64,000 nt of DNA from Uranotaenia lowii (GCF_029784155.1 NC_073693.1:187447802-187511801), one strand, 5' to 3'. Shown: positions 24,338-36,046, numbered from the stretch's first letter. The notes: generated from the letters alone by a model not told the origin. Numbers and translations: made by a program.

Positions 24338-26780
24338 AAAAAAAAGAAAAAAAAATTACAATGAAAGAGGCTGAAGATATAAGTAGACGAATAGATTATA
24401 AGATGAGAAGACAAGAAAAGCAGAAGATGAGAAATGTGATGGGAAGATACAACGATGAGTAACAGAAAGAGCTTGAAAAAAAGTATTTAATACCTGGAGA
24501 GATGTTGAAAAGAGGATAGTTAGATGAGATATTAAGACGGTATAAATAGCATTATTCATTAACTTCGATTAGTTTATGATCAAATGAACTGTTTGAAAAA
24601 TAATAGTAATAATAATTAAAAAAAAAAAGAAATTAATTAAAAAGGCCACGACAACAAAAAGCTGTGTATCAAGATGATGAAATGTCATCTCAAAGTGGGA
24701 AAATGAAAAGATTGAAAGACAGAAAACTTGTAACTAGAAGATGAGAGGCTGGAGAGGAAAATGGAGGAAAAGATGATAAGATGAAGACGGAAATTTAGAC
24801 GGAAGATATGAAACATTGAAATAAAAAATTTAAAGGGAATTTGAATCAGAAGAAATAAGAAAAAAAATACATAACAAAGGTCAAAGCTGGGAGCAAAGAC
24901 AACAAAAAGATGACTGAATTTAAAAAAAAAATTAAGGCTGGAGAGGAAGGTAGAAGAATAGATGATAATATGAGAAGACATGAAGAATAGAAAATGGTAA
25001 ATGTGGTGCGAGAAGTGGAACGGTGAAAAAAAAAAGTAGCTGAGAGGCTGGAGAGAAGAGTCGAAGAAAACATGATAAAATCAGAGTATATGAATTGAAA
25101 CGGGAAGGATAAAACAATAAAAAAAAAAATTAAACAAGAGATGTACAAGCGGAATAGACAGGAAAATATAAAGGTTGGATAAAAAAGATCAAAGCTAGGT
25201 GCTGAGACAAAAAGAAGATGACAGGATTTAAAAATAAGAAAATTGAAAGATAAGAATTACAATTCAAGAGGCTGGATATAAAAGTGAAGTAGGGATGATA
25301 GGATGAGAGGAGAGGAACAGTAAAGGATGAAAAGAGTAATGGGAGGATAAAACGATGATAAACTAGACGACTGAAAAGTAGTTGAGAGACGGAAGAGATG
25401 ACAAAGGAGAATGGTAAGATAAGCTATTGAGACGGTGTCGAAAATATTGTTTATAGATTTAATAAGCTCACTTTACGAAGAAAGGGAAATTAAATAAGAG
25501 AGGTGGAAACAGAAGAAATAAGAAGAAAAACATTATATAAAAAAAAGGTCAAAAATGGGTGCTAAGACGACAAAAAGATGACAGAATTTTAAAATAAAAT
25601 TAAATGGAAGGCTAGAGAGAATTGTAGAAGAAAAAATGATAATATGAGAAAATAGGAAGAACAAAAAATTATAAATGTGATGAGAGAAGAAAAACGATAA
25701 AAAAAGGTAGTTGAGAGGCTGGAGAGAAAAGTGGAAGAAAAGGTGATAAAATTAAAGGATTTGAATCGAGACGGGAAGGACGAAACAATGGAAAAGAATT
25801 AAATAAGAGATGTTGAGAAAGAAGAGATAGAAGGATTGAAAGGGTTGAATAGCAAAGATCAAAGCGGGGTGCTGAGACGAGTAAAAATGGCAGGATTTGG
25901 AAATCATAAAACTGAAAGATAAAAATTACAATTGAAAAGGCTGGATATAAAAGTGAAGTAGGGATGATAGGATGAAAGGACAAGAACATTGGAGATTGAG
26001 AAGTGTAATAGGATAAAACAATGAGAAACTGAAACGACTTCAAAAAAAAGTAGTTGAGAGGTTGAAGAGATGACAAGAGATGAATGGTATCCTAAGTTAT
26101 TGAAACGGTGTAGAAAAAAAAATTGTTTATTGACTTTACTAGGCTCATGAGCAAATTAATTAATGTAAAAAAAAGTGGTATAAGTGTAAAAAAAAAAAAT
26201 AAATAAATAAATAAATTAATGGTAAAGCCACGGCTATGGGAAGCTGAGTTTTTAGACGACGAAGAGTAACAGGATTTCGTAGTGAACAGATTGCATGAGG
26301 ACGATATGAGAACAGTAAATTTGTGCAAGAGGAATTTGGTAATAAGAAGATGCGAGGCGGGAAAGAAAAGTGGAAGAAAAGATGATACCTAGGATGTGAA
26401 TTGAGACGGGAAGGATGAAGCAATGAGAAAGAAAAAATAACTGAGTAAGAGGTTGATATAGTAGAAAAAATAAGGTGAAAGGATGAGCTAGTAAATATGG
26501 GAGCAATCTCGAGAAAGATCGGACAGCTACGATAATGCGAGGCTGAGTGTTGAGATAACGAAAAGATGACAGGATTTGAAAATTCGAAAATTGAAGGATA
26601 AAAATTATAAGATGAGAACCTGGAAAGAAAAGTGGAAGATGAGAGATGTGATAGGCAAGGTAAAACCATGGAAAAAAATAAAGCGAATTGAAAATTAGAA
26701 AATGATTAAAGATCAGAAGCTGGAGAGATGATGAAAAGAGGTTAATAAGATGAGTTATTGAGACGATATCAATGTGTAAG
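22800..26780 (+). repeat. Purine-rich interior block of the LTR element
   Basis: Nearly 4 kb of plus strand dominated by A and G, with recurring phrases such as GAGATGAAAAG, GAAGAAAAGATGATAAGATG and AGGCTGGAGAG. These recur at irregular intervals, suggesting old, diverged internal duplications. A pure poly(A) tract of more than 60 bases lies at 24269-24335. Minus-strand frames here are poly-Phe/Ser/Leu artefacts. No protein motif was seen on either strand. Confidence 0.75.
24087..24255 (-). mobile_element. Small poly(A)-tailed retrocopy inside the purine block
   Basis: The 13-bp sequence AGAATTGAGAGTT flanks the insert at 24074-24086 and 24256-24268. On the minus strand the insert ends with AATAAAC followed by an A run (T run at 24087-24102), which is a polyadenylation signal and tail. 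It is a short 5'-truncated retrotransposed transcript or LINE end; its source is not identifiable. Confidence 0.7.
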
Positions 26781-27935
26781 GCTATAGAAGATGGACGTAT
26801 TTTCGATGGTGGGCTGTTACATGTCCGGAAACAGTACTTTGTGTTGGATCGTTGGTGATGTTTCCACTATCAGAGGCCAACTGATGGATATTCCCAGAGA
26901 TACCTTTGATTCAGCCTTGGTTGGACGGGGTTGGCGGAATCTAAAATGAACAAGTAGCGTGAATGCAGTGTAGTCTACTTACGAGATGGACACATCACAA
27001 TAACCGCACGAGGTACCATTGTTAAATAGAGGATGGGATTCATTCGTTCACAAGTGAGCAGTGCATCCGGGTTGCGACGTCTCCTGTCGGAACAATCAAC
27101 GAATAGTAAGCCGGTTCTCTGGCACTATCTCTGTTGGAGGGAGTTTAGTTCTGTGTAATTGGCAAGTTTTTTTTCCTGGATGAGCAGAAGCGAGGAATAA
27201 ATATGGTTTTGAATTCCCGAACGAGTTTTCTGCGACTTCACTGTTTGTTTCGTTTGTTTACGTCGTATACTCGTATATTAAGGGCGTTAGCTTATGTTAC
27301 GTTATAGCGTATAACGTGTAACGTATAACGTTACCCTGTCAGAGAAAAAGATAAACCTGCACTGTTAATTTAAATTACTCAATTTGTTAAATATGATACT
27401 GCAGAACAACTGTAAATTCAATTGAGATAACATTATAGATTTGAAAATAGAGTATTTATTGGGTATACATATATGTATTGAGTGAACAGATGAAAACATA
27501 TACATAAAAAAAGGAATTAGCAACATAAAGTCAAAAGAGGGAGAAAAGATAGAGAGGTTCGATAAGGTCAATAGAGATCAGCTAAATTTGCGAATCAGCT
27601 GGAACTATGGTAAATGATGACATTATCTTGTAGCATGGGATGTTCAGTTCGCATTATTAGAACTAAATAATCATCTAGCTAGCGATTAAAAGTTCAATTA
27701 ATACTGATCAATTTGTTGAAACCTGCTAACGTTTCAAGGATTAATCAAAGTGAGAAACCTTGAACATAAATAAGGTAAGGAGTAAGAATATTCAATCGAA
27801 TAAATTTCATTTAAAATTCCATGGAGATGATATTAAAGTTAATAAAAATTTATTGGGAATGTCTAAACAAAAAAAATAATTTTGAGATGTTTAGCAGTAA
27901 TAAAGGTATATTGAATATGAATAAACAGGTAGTAT
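26781..27935. other. Mixed-composition 3' part of the LTR element
   Basis: Composition returns to normal after 26,780. The stretch 26,800-27,240 is GC-richer and may be a decayed remnant of a coding region, but no motif could be read. At 27,290-27,340 CGTATAACGTGTAACGTATAACG forms a short irregular repeat. The remainder is AT-rich. Confidence 0.4.
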
Positions 27936-27950
27936 AGGGGTGGAGGCGAA
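27936..27950 (+). promoter_or_regulatory. Candidate polypurine tract
   Basis: AGGGGTGGAGGCGAA sits directly before the 3' LTR, the expected site for plus-strand priming. Confidence 0.6.
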
Positions 27951-28364
27951 TGTAGAGAATAATATGAGCGGAAATAATCCGAATGAAATAAATAATAAAG
28001 GAAATTGAAAATATAAAGAATAATACGGTTGTAAATAATTGAAACGGAACATCCAATAAATGAAATAAATAATATGGCAGCACTTCTGCAACTGTGGTCA
28101 AAGAGCCCGTGCGACAACCCTGCAACTGACAGAATGAATCGTTAAACGAAAAAGAAATGAGAAAAAGGAAAGTCGGACGTTAATGAAAAGGAGAAAAAAC
28201 GGACAGTTTACAGACTAGCTTCATGGAGGACGGACGGAGTTTTGAACGGAGGAAAAAGTGAAGAGAAGGATTGATTGTTTAAGAAAGGGACGCTGATCTT
28301 ATGTTTACAAAAAAATAAGGAGATGAAAGGATAGAAATGAGAAATAAATCGATCGGTCTCGACA
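27951..28364 (+). repeat. 3' LTR (414 bp)
   Basis: By eye no difference from the 5' LTR. Flanked on the right by the target pentamer CACAT. Confidence 0.9.
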
Positions 28365-28369
28365 CACAT

Positions 28370-28378
28370 CAGCGCCAA
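28370..28378 (-). mobile_element. 5' tip of the split SINE
   Basis: Nine bases between the LTR element's target duplication and the SINE's 22-bp duplication. They complete the tRNA-like head that begins at 19013 on the other side. Confidence 0.75.
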
Positions 28379-28400
28379 GATGTCAATTTTTCTGGTTTTG
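28379..28400. repeat. 22-bp target-site duplication of the split SINE (right copy)
   Basis: Identical to 18631-18652. Confidence 0.85.
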
Positions 28401-29439
28401 AGCATAATTTGAAAAAAAAAATCGTAATTTCTTAAAAAAAAACTGGAAAAGCACGATTTTACAATCCTACTTTTTCTTACAAGGAAAGGAAGGGGGTTTT
28501 GAAAAGGTCGTTTGTAAAACTTTGGATGAAGAAGTCTCGTTAATGTTCTCTCCTAATAGCATAAATGCTTGTTTTCATAAGTTCATGAGTAGATATTTTG
28601 ATGAAAAAATATTTCAATTTAAATTGCTGGCACACAAAAAAGAAAAAATGAACTTGAAACTGACGTTTGACAAATCTTCCATGATAAAATGATTGAATGA
28701 TACTGCCACTGGAGGAAAGTATGAAAGAACTTGATTGAAAATCCAATGAAAAGTATTATGTTACTTCAATCCAGAAGGACTTCTTTAACCTGCCATCGAC
28801 TATAATTTTCCCGGTTAAAGGAAGAAAAAACCATCGCCGGGGATCCATTTGCAGTCTATTTGGGTTTAGGTTGAACGTCGATTCGTCACAACTCTCGGAT
28901 TCAAGTTGTCATCGCTTACAGGTTCAGAGGGAGGGAAAAAAACTCCTAAAAGTACCGATTTTTGTCCTCCTAGTTTTGGTTCTTTATTTATTACAATTGC
29001 CACTCCCGGTGTAGTAGTTTTTATTGCACTTGGCCCGCGGTGCTCGACAGAGCACTCTTCTTTCGGTTGTACCGACAATGGAAGGTGGCTGCAGTTTGGA
29101 TATGAACAAAAACTGCTTTTTCGGATAGCACTTGTCTTTTCCTCCAGCTGAAAACCAGAACGTGTAACAGAGGAACTTTTGTCCATTCAGAAATTGAAGT
29201 ATCCTTATGATTGCAATTGCACTTACATTAGTCCCATAGAAGTTTTTAAAATCATTTTTTATTTTTAATATTATCGAATTGAAGCCAAAAGCTCACCTAA
29301 ATGAATTCTTCAAACTTAATAAATAACATATATTTGATAGATTTTTTATATTTTTTCAATAATAGAAACGATCAAACGAATAGAACGATGATCTACCGCG
29401 TTGACATCAGTCATAGATGAGCAAATAGCTTTTGTTTGA
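28401..29439. other. Spacer with one unassigned minus-strand open frame
   Basis: A minus-strand frame of 106 residues (29186-28866) starts MDKSSSVTRSGFQLEEK and contains CSYPNCSH and KEECSVEHRGPS. It has ordinary amino-acid composition but no motif that I recognise. It could be a LINE ORF1 remnant or chance. The rest is AT-rich. Confidence 0.3.
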
Positions 29440-29885
29440 TTACAGAAACACTATAAAAGTTTCAGCACAACATATCATCTTGAAGCGCAGCGCAATCCAC
29501 TATTGAATCTATGATTCGATAGATTTTCAAGTCATCAGCAAACAGTAGTTTCGGTGATTGAAGGCATGATGCTAAATCGTTTATAAACAGCACGAAAATA
29601 AGCGGTCCTAAGTGGCTGCCCTGCGGTACACCAGACGGCATGTTGAACACAGTAGAGTGAGTACCACGAATGTTGATAAAACCTCGACGGTTAAGCAGGT
29701 ACGACGACAACCATAACTTTACAGCTGTTGCACATCCATACCAGATGCTCATTTTTACGAAGGTCCGCTCGAGAGTTATCATGTAGCCCAGAGCATTTTA
29801 AACAAACAACAAGAGAACAAAAAACTCCACACTTCACAAATTCCCCGTCGAAGGTGATAGCACACTTCGCACAAAGATTCGCCAT
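29440..29885 (-). pseudogene. Internally deleted LINE: ORF1 zinc-finger start joined to RT palm
   Basis: The minus-strand frame from 29885 begins MANLCAKCAITFDGEFVKCG and has the Cys pattern of the PHD-like finger that opens ORF1 in several LINE families. Near 29720-29760 it changes directly into an RT segment with LSSYLLNRRGFINIRG, SGVPQGSHLGPLIFVLFIND and FADDLKIY. All of the ORF1 remainder, the endonuclease and the first RT blocks are missing. The join lies at WMCNSC, and a frame change accompanies it. The RT part resembles the copy at 5.6-7.6 kb. Confidence 0.8.
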
Positions 29886-30314
29886 TGTGAAAAAGTAGAC
29901 TTGTTAAGTTGGTGGTTAACGAACCTGACGTTTAGATGGCGCTGCTCTGTGACGTTTGATGTAGTCTCTGCTAACGGTATAAAAATGACGTTCACGGAAA
30001 ATAAAAAAAAGGTAAAATTTACCTTTTTGCGAGGTGAATTTTTTCCACCCCTCTTTTGAGGTAAATTTTACCTTTTTTTCATTCACCTAGGAAAAAGGTA
30101 AATTTTACCTTTTTTCAATTCACCTAGCAAAAAGGTAGATTTTCTCATTCACCTAGCAAAATAGTAAATAATACCGTTTTCCGATTCACTGATTTAAAAG
30201 GTAAATGCTAGTTTGTTTGATTGGTTTCTTCAATAAAAATTAATTTAAAAAAAAAACACAATTCATGAAAAAATTGGTATTTATTTGAAATAAATAGAGA
30301 CTGTTACCTAATAT

Positions 30315-30641
30315 TTATTTTTGAAATATATCACCGTGTTCTTTAAAAATTGTTAAGTCAAGTCCTTTGTTCGCCAAGCTTGTCAGGTCCGGCTTTTCCG
30401 GAATAATATCTGAAGGCTGACGGGAATACAACACGAAGCTCTGTGGGCCGATCTGAAACAAAAGCAAAGTATTATGAAGAGAACCAGCACAACTAAATGA
30501 AATCTTAGAAAACACTTACCATTTTGTTCCGATTTTCACATATTGTGCACGAAGCAAAACTTGTTCCTAAACGGCAAAACAGCTTAACCTCAATAAACGG
30601 ATTCGTCAAATAGTTACTTTTTCGAGATGATTTGTACCGTT
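30315..30641 (-). CDS. Two-exon 3' gene end within the outer TIR element, unrecognised
   Basis: On the minus strand an open exon (about 30641-30520) contains LFCRLGTSFASCTICENRN, with a Cys-x2-Cys pair. It ends ATG|GTAAGTG. A 67-bp intron (30519-30453) ends TTTTGTTTCAG. The last exon (30452-30315) stays in phase, reads IGPQSFVLYSRQPSDIIPEK and finishes GDIFQK before TAA. The donor, pyrimidine-rich acceptor, phase and length are typical of a small insect intron, so this is probably the 3' end of the element's own gene. No start codon or earlier exons were found and the family is unknown to me. Confidence 0.45.
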
Positions 30642-30889
30642 TTGTTTAGCTCAATCCAGGTCAACTTCACCTCGCTACGAGGTATGTTTTACCTTATTTG
30701 GATTTACCTTTCTTTCAAGGTGGATTATACTTTTTGATTCAGCTCAATTCAGGTGAACTTCACCTCGCTACGAGGTAAAATTTACCTTTTTTGGATTCAC
30801 ATTTTTTCTCGGTGAATTGTACCTTTTTTCATTCTTCGTTTCAGGTATATTTTACCTCGCTGTGAGGTGAGTTTCACCTCGAATAGGTA

Positions 30890-33730
30890 CACTGCAAAAA
30901 ATTCACATTTTAGGAATATGTGTTAGCCTTATAGATTTTTGCAATGTGATTCCCATTTGGAAAATACGTGCCCACACATATAGAATACAAGATTATAATT
31001 TGTATATGCGTCACATAAAAGTTAAATCCCACACTTAAATATTATAAGCCTACGTTATACTCAAAGGCTTGCCTACTTTGGGGCGTTTTCATACTTGTCT
31101 ACTCAAAGGCGTTTTTTTTTTGTTCGAAAGAATTTTTCGGACGAAGAAAGATATTAAATGGTTCATCATTTTGAAATTATTTATTTTAAAAATACTTATC
31201 CGACAAAAACTACAGATCTTTTTGAAATAGATCATTTCCGGGAGTTTGCTCCATTACGTCCATCATATTTTCCTGGAACACGGGATTGACGACTATGGCG
31301 GACACCAGACTCCTGGTTCTGCAAAATAAAAGAAAAAACTATTTTCAATCATGCTATAGAAATCATAAATTGATTAACTTACCTTCTTCTCTCGACAACC
31401 ACTTCACAACAGATTTCCTCATGTTCATGTAGTCCTACGGGGTAGAGAAGAAAAGATAAATAATGATCCACTGTTATTTTCTTTTTTTAGTATTACCAGG
31501 TACTATCAGCTTCTCAGATATTTTAGGGACAAAACACTAGCGCCAAAATAAAAACGACGAAAAAGTCTTCAACCTCAAATTCGAAAATTCAAATAGCATG
31601 CGCTTTTTTTTGTTTATAAATGATGAGGGAAATTTTTTCGTTATTCGTTGGTGTCAGCTGCAAGTGTCTCGAAAAAAAGGTTCTGTCCCGATGAAAGGAT
31701 TTTGGCGAAAACCGACATCGGAGTTGATGAAATAGGAACTAACTTTGGATATGGCGACGACTCTAAGGAGGTGAGGTGAAACGAAGAAGCGATCCGATTT
31801 TTGAGCCCACAACCGAGTAGAAGAAAAACCGCTCCAAACTGCAGATAAATGCAGATGGAAGGACTGATGATTGTGTGAGAAAAAAATGGTTTAAAAAACA
31901 CCTTATAATTACTCTCAATCTTCGCTTTCAGGATAAACTCTCAGCGACAATAAAAGTATCAGAGCTCTTGAATGTATCACACGAAGTTGTCTTCTTACTG
32001 CCACCGGAACAGCGTGGTCCGCTTGTATCGTATTATTTGCTGTTCCTGTTTTCTTTACAAGCACATATGTAGCAGTGATTGAAATCCTCACCAATTTTCT
32101 CATCAGAGGCATTCAAAATACACACTTTGAGGCCTCCCATAGCTATACAGGAGACGATACATATACATTCATTCAAACCTCCCCCCATGAGGAGGATCTG
32201 CTCTGAGAGACACTGTCCGTTTGCTGCCCCGAACGAACTCTCTCAACGTTCGGTTGCTACATGATGCATGAAGAAGACGAGGCACACATACTCATTTACG
32301 TTGTTGAATTTGAATCACTCGAGCCGACCGCAAAGGTTGAGGCAACAACAAAAACAACCGAACTTATTGCGTTGCACGGCCCGCAACGTATGGTGAAAGA
32401 GGGGGGAAGAAAAAGAAATGAAAAAACTAGCTGCCTGCGTGCGGTTGCTGTGCAATAATAGCAATAGCAGAAAAACCTCACGCATTCGATCCAGGCACAA
32501 ACGAGGAGACTCGGGTTTGCTCTGCCTTTTGAATTCGGTTCCCTCAAGGTTGTGACAGGAGATGAGTGAGAGCCATTCGTTTGGTTTTTTGGATTCGCTG
32601 CCTCGAATGTATATTGCTTCAAGAAGGCGGCCATGTTGAGAGCGTATACATCATCGGTTTTGTCGTTTTCGCTGCCTCAAAGCAACCTTTGCTTCCGAGT
32701 AAAGCGTTGAGCGAGAGATGGTTGATCAACTCATGCTCAGCAAAATTCAATCACTGATATGTAGGAACGCCTTATTTGGTTGCAGACCCCTGACATTTGA
32801 AAGTCTTCGCAAAAAATTGTACCGACCTGTACTAAACCAGGCCACGCTAGTTGGGAGTTCAAGTGCAGAAAATTATCATCGAGTTGCATCTTCACGAGAG
32901 ATTTTGTATTGCCCGGGAAGAGAAAGATGCGCTGGATTCTTAGTTTCTATGTAAAGAAAAGAAAATAAATGACATTTTATGCCTATGCTGTTCTTAATCT
33001 GTACAATAATTCATAAATTCCATTTTAATTAGCTTGTATTCATATTCCATAACAATTTCAGTTGTTTTTGTTCAGATCTTCTAAAAGGGCTTTCAAGCGT
33101 AAATTAATAGGAAAAATTAAGAATTCACGAAAACCACCATTAAACCAATTTGAATTGTACTCCAGAAATTTAAATCTAAATAGTCTCAGTGATGATGAAT
33201 TTAATATTTTTTTTATTCAAATCTTGATTCGGCAGAATGTGAGGAGAAATTTGAGTTTACGTAAACAAAAATCCTGTTGATCATGTGACGTTTAATTTTT
33301 TATGTTTACGCGGTATCGTCGATCAAATGAAAAAGTTTTGCGTTTGAAAGCTTGCATGCAAGTTTAAAGCTTGAAGACTTTTTCGCTGAGAGGCAGCACC
33401 GTAAACAAACGTGTCGATGTCCCAGACTACTTGTTCAAAAAACTATTAAGCCGGGTATCTTGTTAGAATATAATATCTTTGGTATTACTCACCTAATTAT
33501 TGCATTTGAGTTGAGAACGACACACCAACTTTTTCTTCAGGGTGGCCATTTTGAACACGTGAAAATCTTAGATCTTATCTGTCAATAACACATACATTTC
33601 ATAATTCGAATATGAATTTTATGTGTGACATATGATTGTCATATGAAGCTTATGAAATCTAAGTGTAGAACAATTTTGAAGACGTATATGTAAGGGAAAC
33701 ATACATCCGAAGTGTGGATTTTTTGCAGTG
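30890..33730. mobile_element. Nested TIR element (CACTGCAAAAAAT ends, TA target)
   Basis: The left end CACTGCAAAAAATTCACA at 30890 pairs with the reverse complement of TGTGGATTTTTTGCAGTG ending at 33730. TA lies outside both ends (30888-30889 and 33731-33732), as for TA-duplicating DNA transposons. The sub-ends are rich in CACATA, ATATG and AATATAAG motifs. The centre (31900-32960) is GC-richer, with open frames at 32261-32458 and 32718-32954 that I do not recognise. Confidence 0.65.
31210..31434 (-). CDS. Two small spliced-looking exons inside the nested element, unrecognised
   Basis: On the minus strand a pyrimidine tract and CCCCGTAG precede an exon at 31434-31383. This ends GAAGAAG|GTAAGT. 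A 64-bp intron (31382-31319) ends TTATTTTGCAG, and the next exon continues to a TAG at 31210-31212. In the longest frame the last exon reads VVNPVFQENMMDVMEQTPGN and ends DLFQKDL, reminiscent of the FQK end of the gene at 30315. Another frame through the 52-nt exon also looks plausible but stops soon after the junction. The coding frame is therefore not settled. Confidence 0.35.
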
Positions 33731-33808
33731 TAGAAGTTACCTTTTTGGCTTTTGCGAGCGTTCACCTTTGCTGTCTCGGTAAATTTTACCTTTTTATTAT
33801 TTTCCGTG

Positions 33809-36046
33809 TTGACTTGCCTTGTTGTTGTTGGTGGTGGGAGTAGAACGTTGTTTGTTGTTGGTTGGCTGTCTCGCTGCACTTATTTACCTTCTGCGGGAGC
33901 TCGGGCAAAGTGTAGATGCCACACCAAAGTGGGAATGCGACGGATGATTGTTTACAGTCGAGAGAGATGTCCTTGTCTCGCCGGCCGGGGATATCGGATG
34001 ATCAATAAAAAGAGCAGCAGAAATTGGTGATTTATTGATGAATGCGGTGGTTACAGGAGATTACAATTTCGGATAAACGGTAGGTTTCTGTTTTTTTTTT
34101 TGTTTTTACGGTTGTGTCGAGCAGGACTTCGGGTGGGTATCGCACTTTAGGGTGTTGAGCTCAGATCGATCCACGGCCTCGGGTAGGCGAAAGGTGGGGT
34201 TGGTGAGGCACGGTGGGAGAGCAAGTGGAGGCGACACTATGGCTCGATCATCCATAATAGAGCCAGCACAATCTTAAATAATTCAAGCCTTTACCTGCGA
34301 GAACCGTGGAGATCTTTATGCTGGTGGGTTGCCGGTAGTATCGGAAAATCGGTCAGACGGTATTTGGAGCAGCTTGGAACGAATTGCTTAGCAAAATATT
34401 GTTTTTAAAACGGAGCGAAACGGTGATGTAAACAGAAGAAACAGTGTTGCTAGTTGCTAGTTGCTGAAAAATCAAATGAAACAGTTTAAAAATTTGTAGT
34501 TTTCAATATATTTGTTATGTCATAATGCATAAAGCACCAACATCAGTAATTTTTGGTTTTGTTTGAATTAATTTTTTTTTCTGTAAAAAATGTTTATAAA
34601 GAAAAAGTATAGGGGTGCTGCATGCATTTAGGGGTAAAAAGTACTTTAAAAATTCTACTAGCCTAAATCATAGAATTTAATGTTTGGATGGATGAAATTT
34701 TGAAATAAACAAACGCGTGATGATAAAAAAAAATCCAGAATCCAGAAAAAAAGCAATGTTCCAGATTATGGAAACGAGATTTCAAGGTGGATCTTTGATT
34801 TGCATTAAAATCAGTTTAGCCCAGGCTTGGAACTGAATCATAATAACATTGATTTAAAAAAAATAGGTGATTTTCCGCAAAATATTTTTACACCAACAGT
34901 GTTGGTATAGGATAATAAAAGCAATATAACGTTTGAAGGTGGTATCATTAAGTTATACAGGGTAAAGTTTATACATAAATGTGTACATCTGCTGCTGGAT
35001 TTTTGTAAATTTCTATGAGAATAAAAAACTTTTAAAAACTATCTCACTATGTAAGAAACTATACCATCATCATTTTGTTATCATTAAATGAATACTTTAT
35101 TACATTATATTGAAATAAAATTTGAATAAGAGTTGTGGTATATTAATGTTGCATCTAACCCTGCTGTTGAACGATGCCCCTTTTGACGGTACCTACATTT
35201 TTTCAAGTTCATCTCCCACGTCGATTGCATGTCAACTAGTCACGATTACTTCTCATCCTAGATCTTCTCGGCTTTTGGCTCAAGCAATAAAATAAGCAAA
35301 TGTTTTACACATATAGACAAATTCGTAAAACGACAGTAGAGTTTGAAAAAAAATTATCAACCCTAAACGCCTAAATGTAGACTATAAATTTGTATATGTA
35401 TAATATGAGTAAAAGTTTTTTATAAGGTATTTTTGTTCTGCCAAAAATACATCTATAAACCAAAAAACTGTTTTTCAAAATTTGACAATTTTTCCATTTA
35501 CCCCGATGTAACTACTTCTTTTTTTAACAGATTTTAATTCTGACGATCCAAAACTATAACAAATAGCTCCAAACGCCTTGAGTCTATGAATTTATAGAAA
35601 CGTTCAGAAATCAAGCAAAAACTGTTGTAAACGAAATGTTTTACCCTATAACTTTTTTTTTTAAACAATACGGAACTAAAATACGCCTTTTTTTCTTATA
35701 GAGAGGGGATAATCCAAGAAAAAAAACAAAAAAAATGCCAATATTTACTTGAATGGAGGCTTTGAAAGTAACGTATTGGCTGACAAAGAAAATCAACTGC
35801 CCAATTGCCTTAGGTGAACTTTATATACTCATTAATGAACTTGGAAGTTGCAAAAGTTATTTTATGTGTATGTTGTAAGCTACTTAAGTCAAATAAATGA
35901 CACAAAAGTGCTCAAAGCGGGACTAACTAAGTCATAAACAGTGCATTTAGGTGCTTTCATCCTGGCTGCCAGGCTTTCTGGTACGGCGGGTGCGCCTGCA
36001 GGTATGCTTTTTTTTTGTTTTTTTTTGTTTTTTTTTTTTTTTTAAT
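33809..36046. other. Spacer, no recognised gene
   Basis: GC-richer to about 34,330, then AT-rich with long T runs just before the Copia element (36008-36043). No motif-bearing frame. Confidence 0.45.

Larger units (their letters stand above)
19014..28364 (+). mobile_element. LTR retrotransposon derivative without gag-pol, carrying a tandem-repeat array (LARD-like)
   Basis: Two 414-bp direct repeats (19014-19427 and 27951-28364) begin TGTAGAG, end TCGACA, and look identical. The pentamer CACAT flanks the whole unit (19009-19013 and 28365-28369). A PBS-like TGGCG motif follows the left LTR and a purine-rich tract precedes the right one, so the element is in plus orientation. The 8.5-kb interior contains no readable gag, protease, RT or integrase. 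It holds a 43-bp tandem array (19930-22798), a long purine-rich block (22800-26780) and about 1.1 kb of mixed sequence. It must therefore have depended on proteins from another element. Confidence 0.9.
29993..33808. mobile_element. Outer TIR element with GGTAAATTTTACC palindromes
   Basis: The left end at 29993-30023 (CACGGAAAATAAAAAAAAGG then TAAAATTTACC) is the reverse complement of 33778-33808, with only small A-run differences. Palindromes AGGTAAATTTTACCT or AGGTAAAATTTACCT recur near both ends, at 30009, 30059, 30096 and about 30772, with related copies to 30890. Most of the interior is occupied by a second, nested element (30890-33730). No clear target duplication longer than TT was found. 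Confidence 0.65.

Noticed and set aside
22912..26669. Many minus-strand frames rich in Phe, Ser, Leu and Tyr that look like membrane proteins
   Set aside because: They are complements of purine-rich DNA with no motifs, overlapping one another in several frames.
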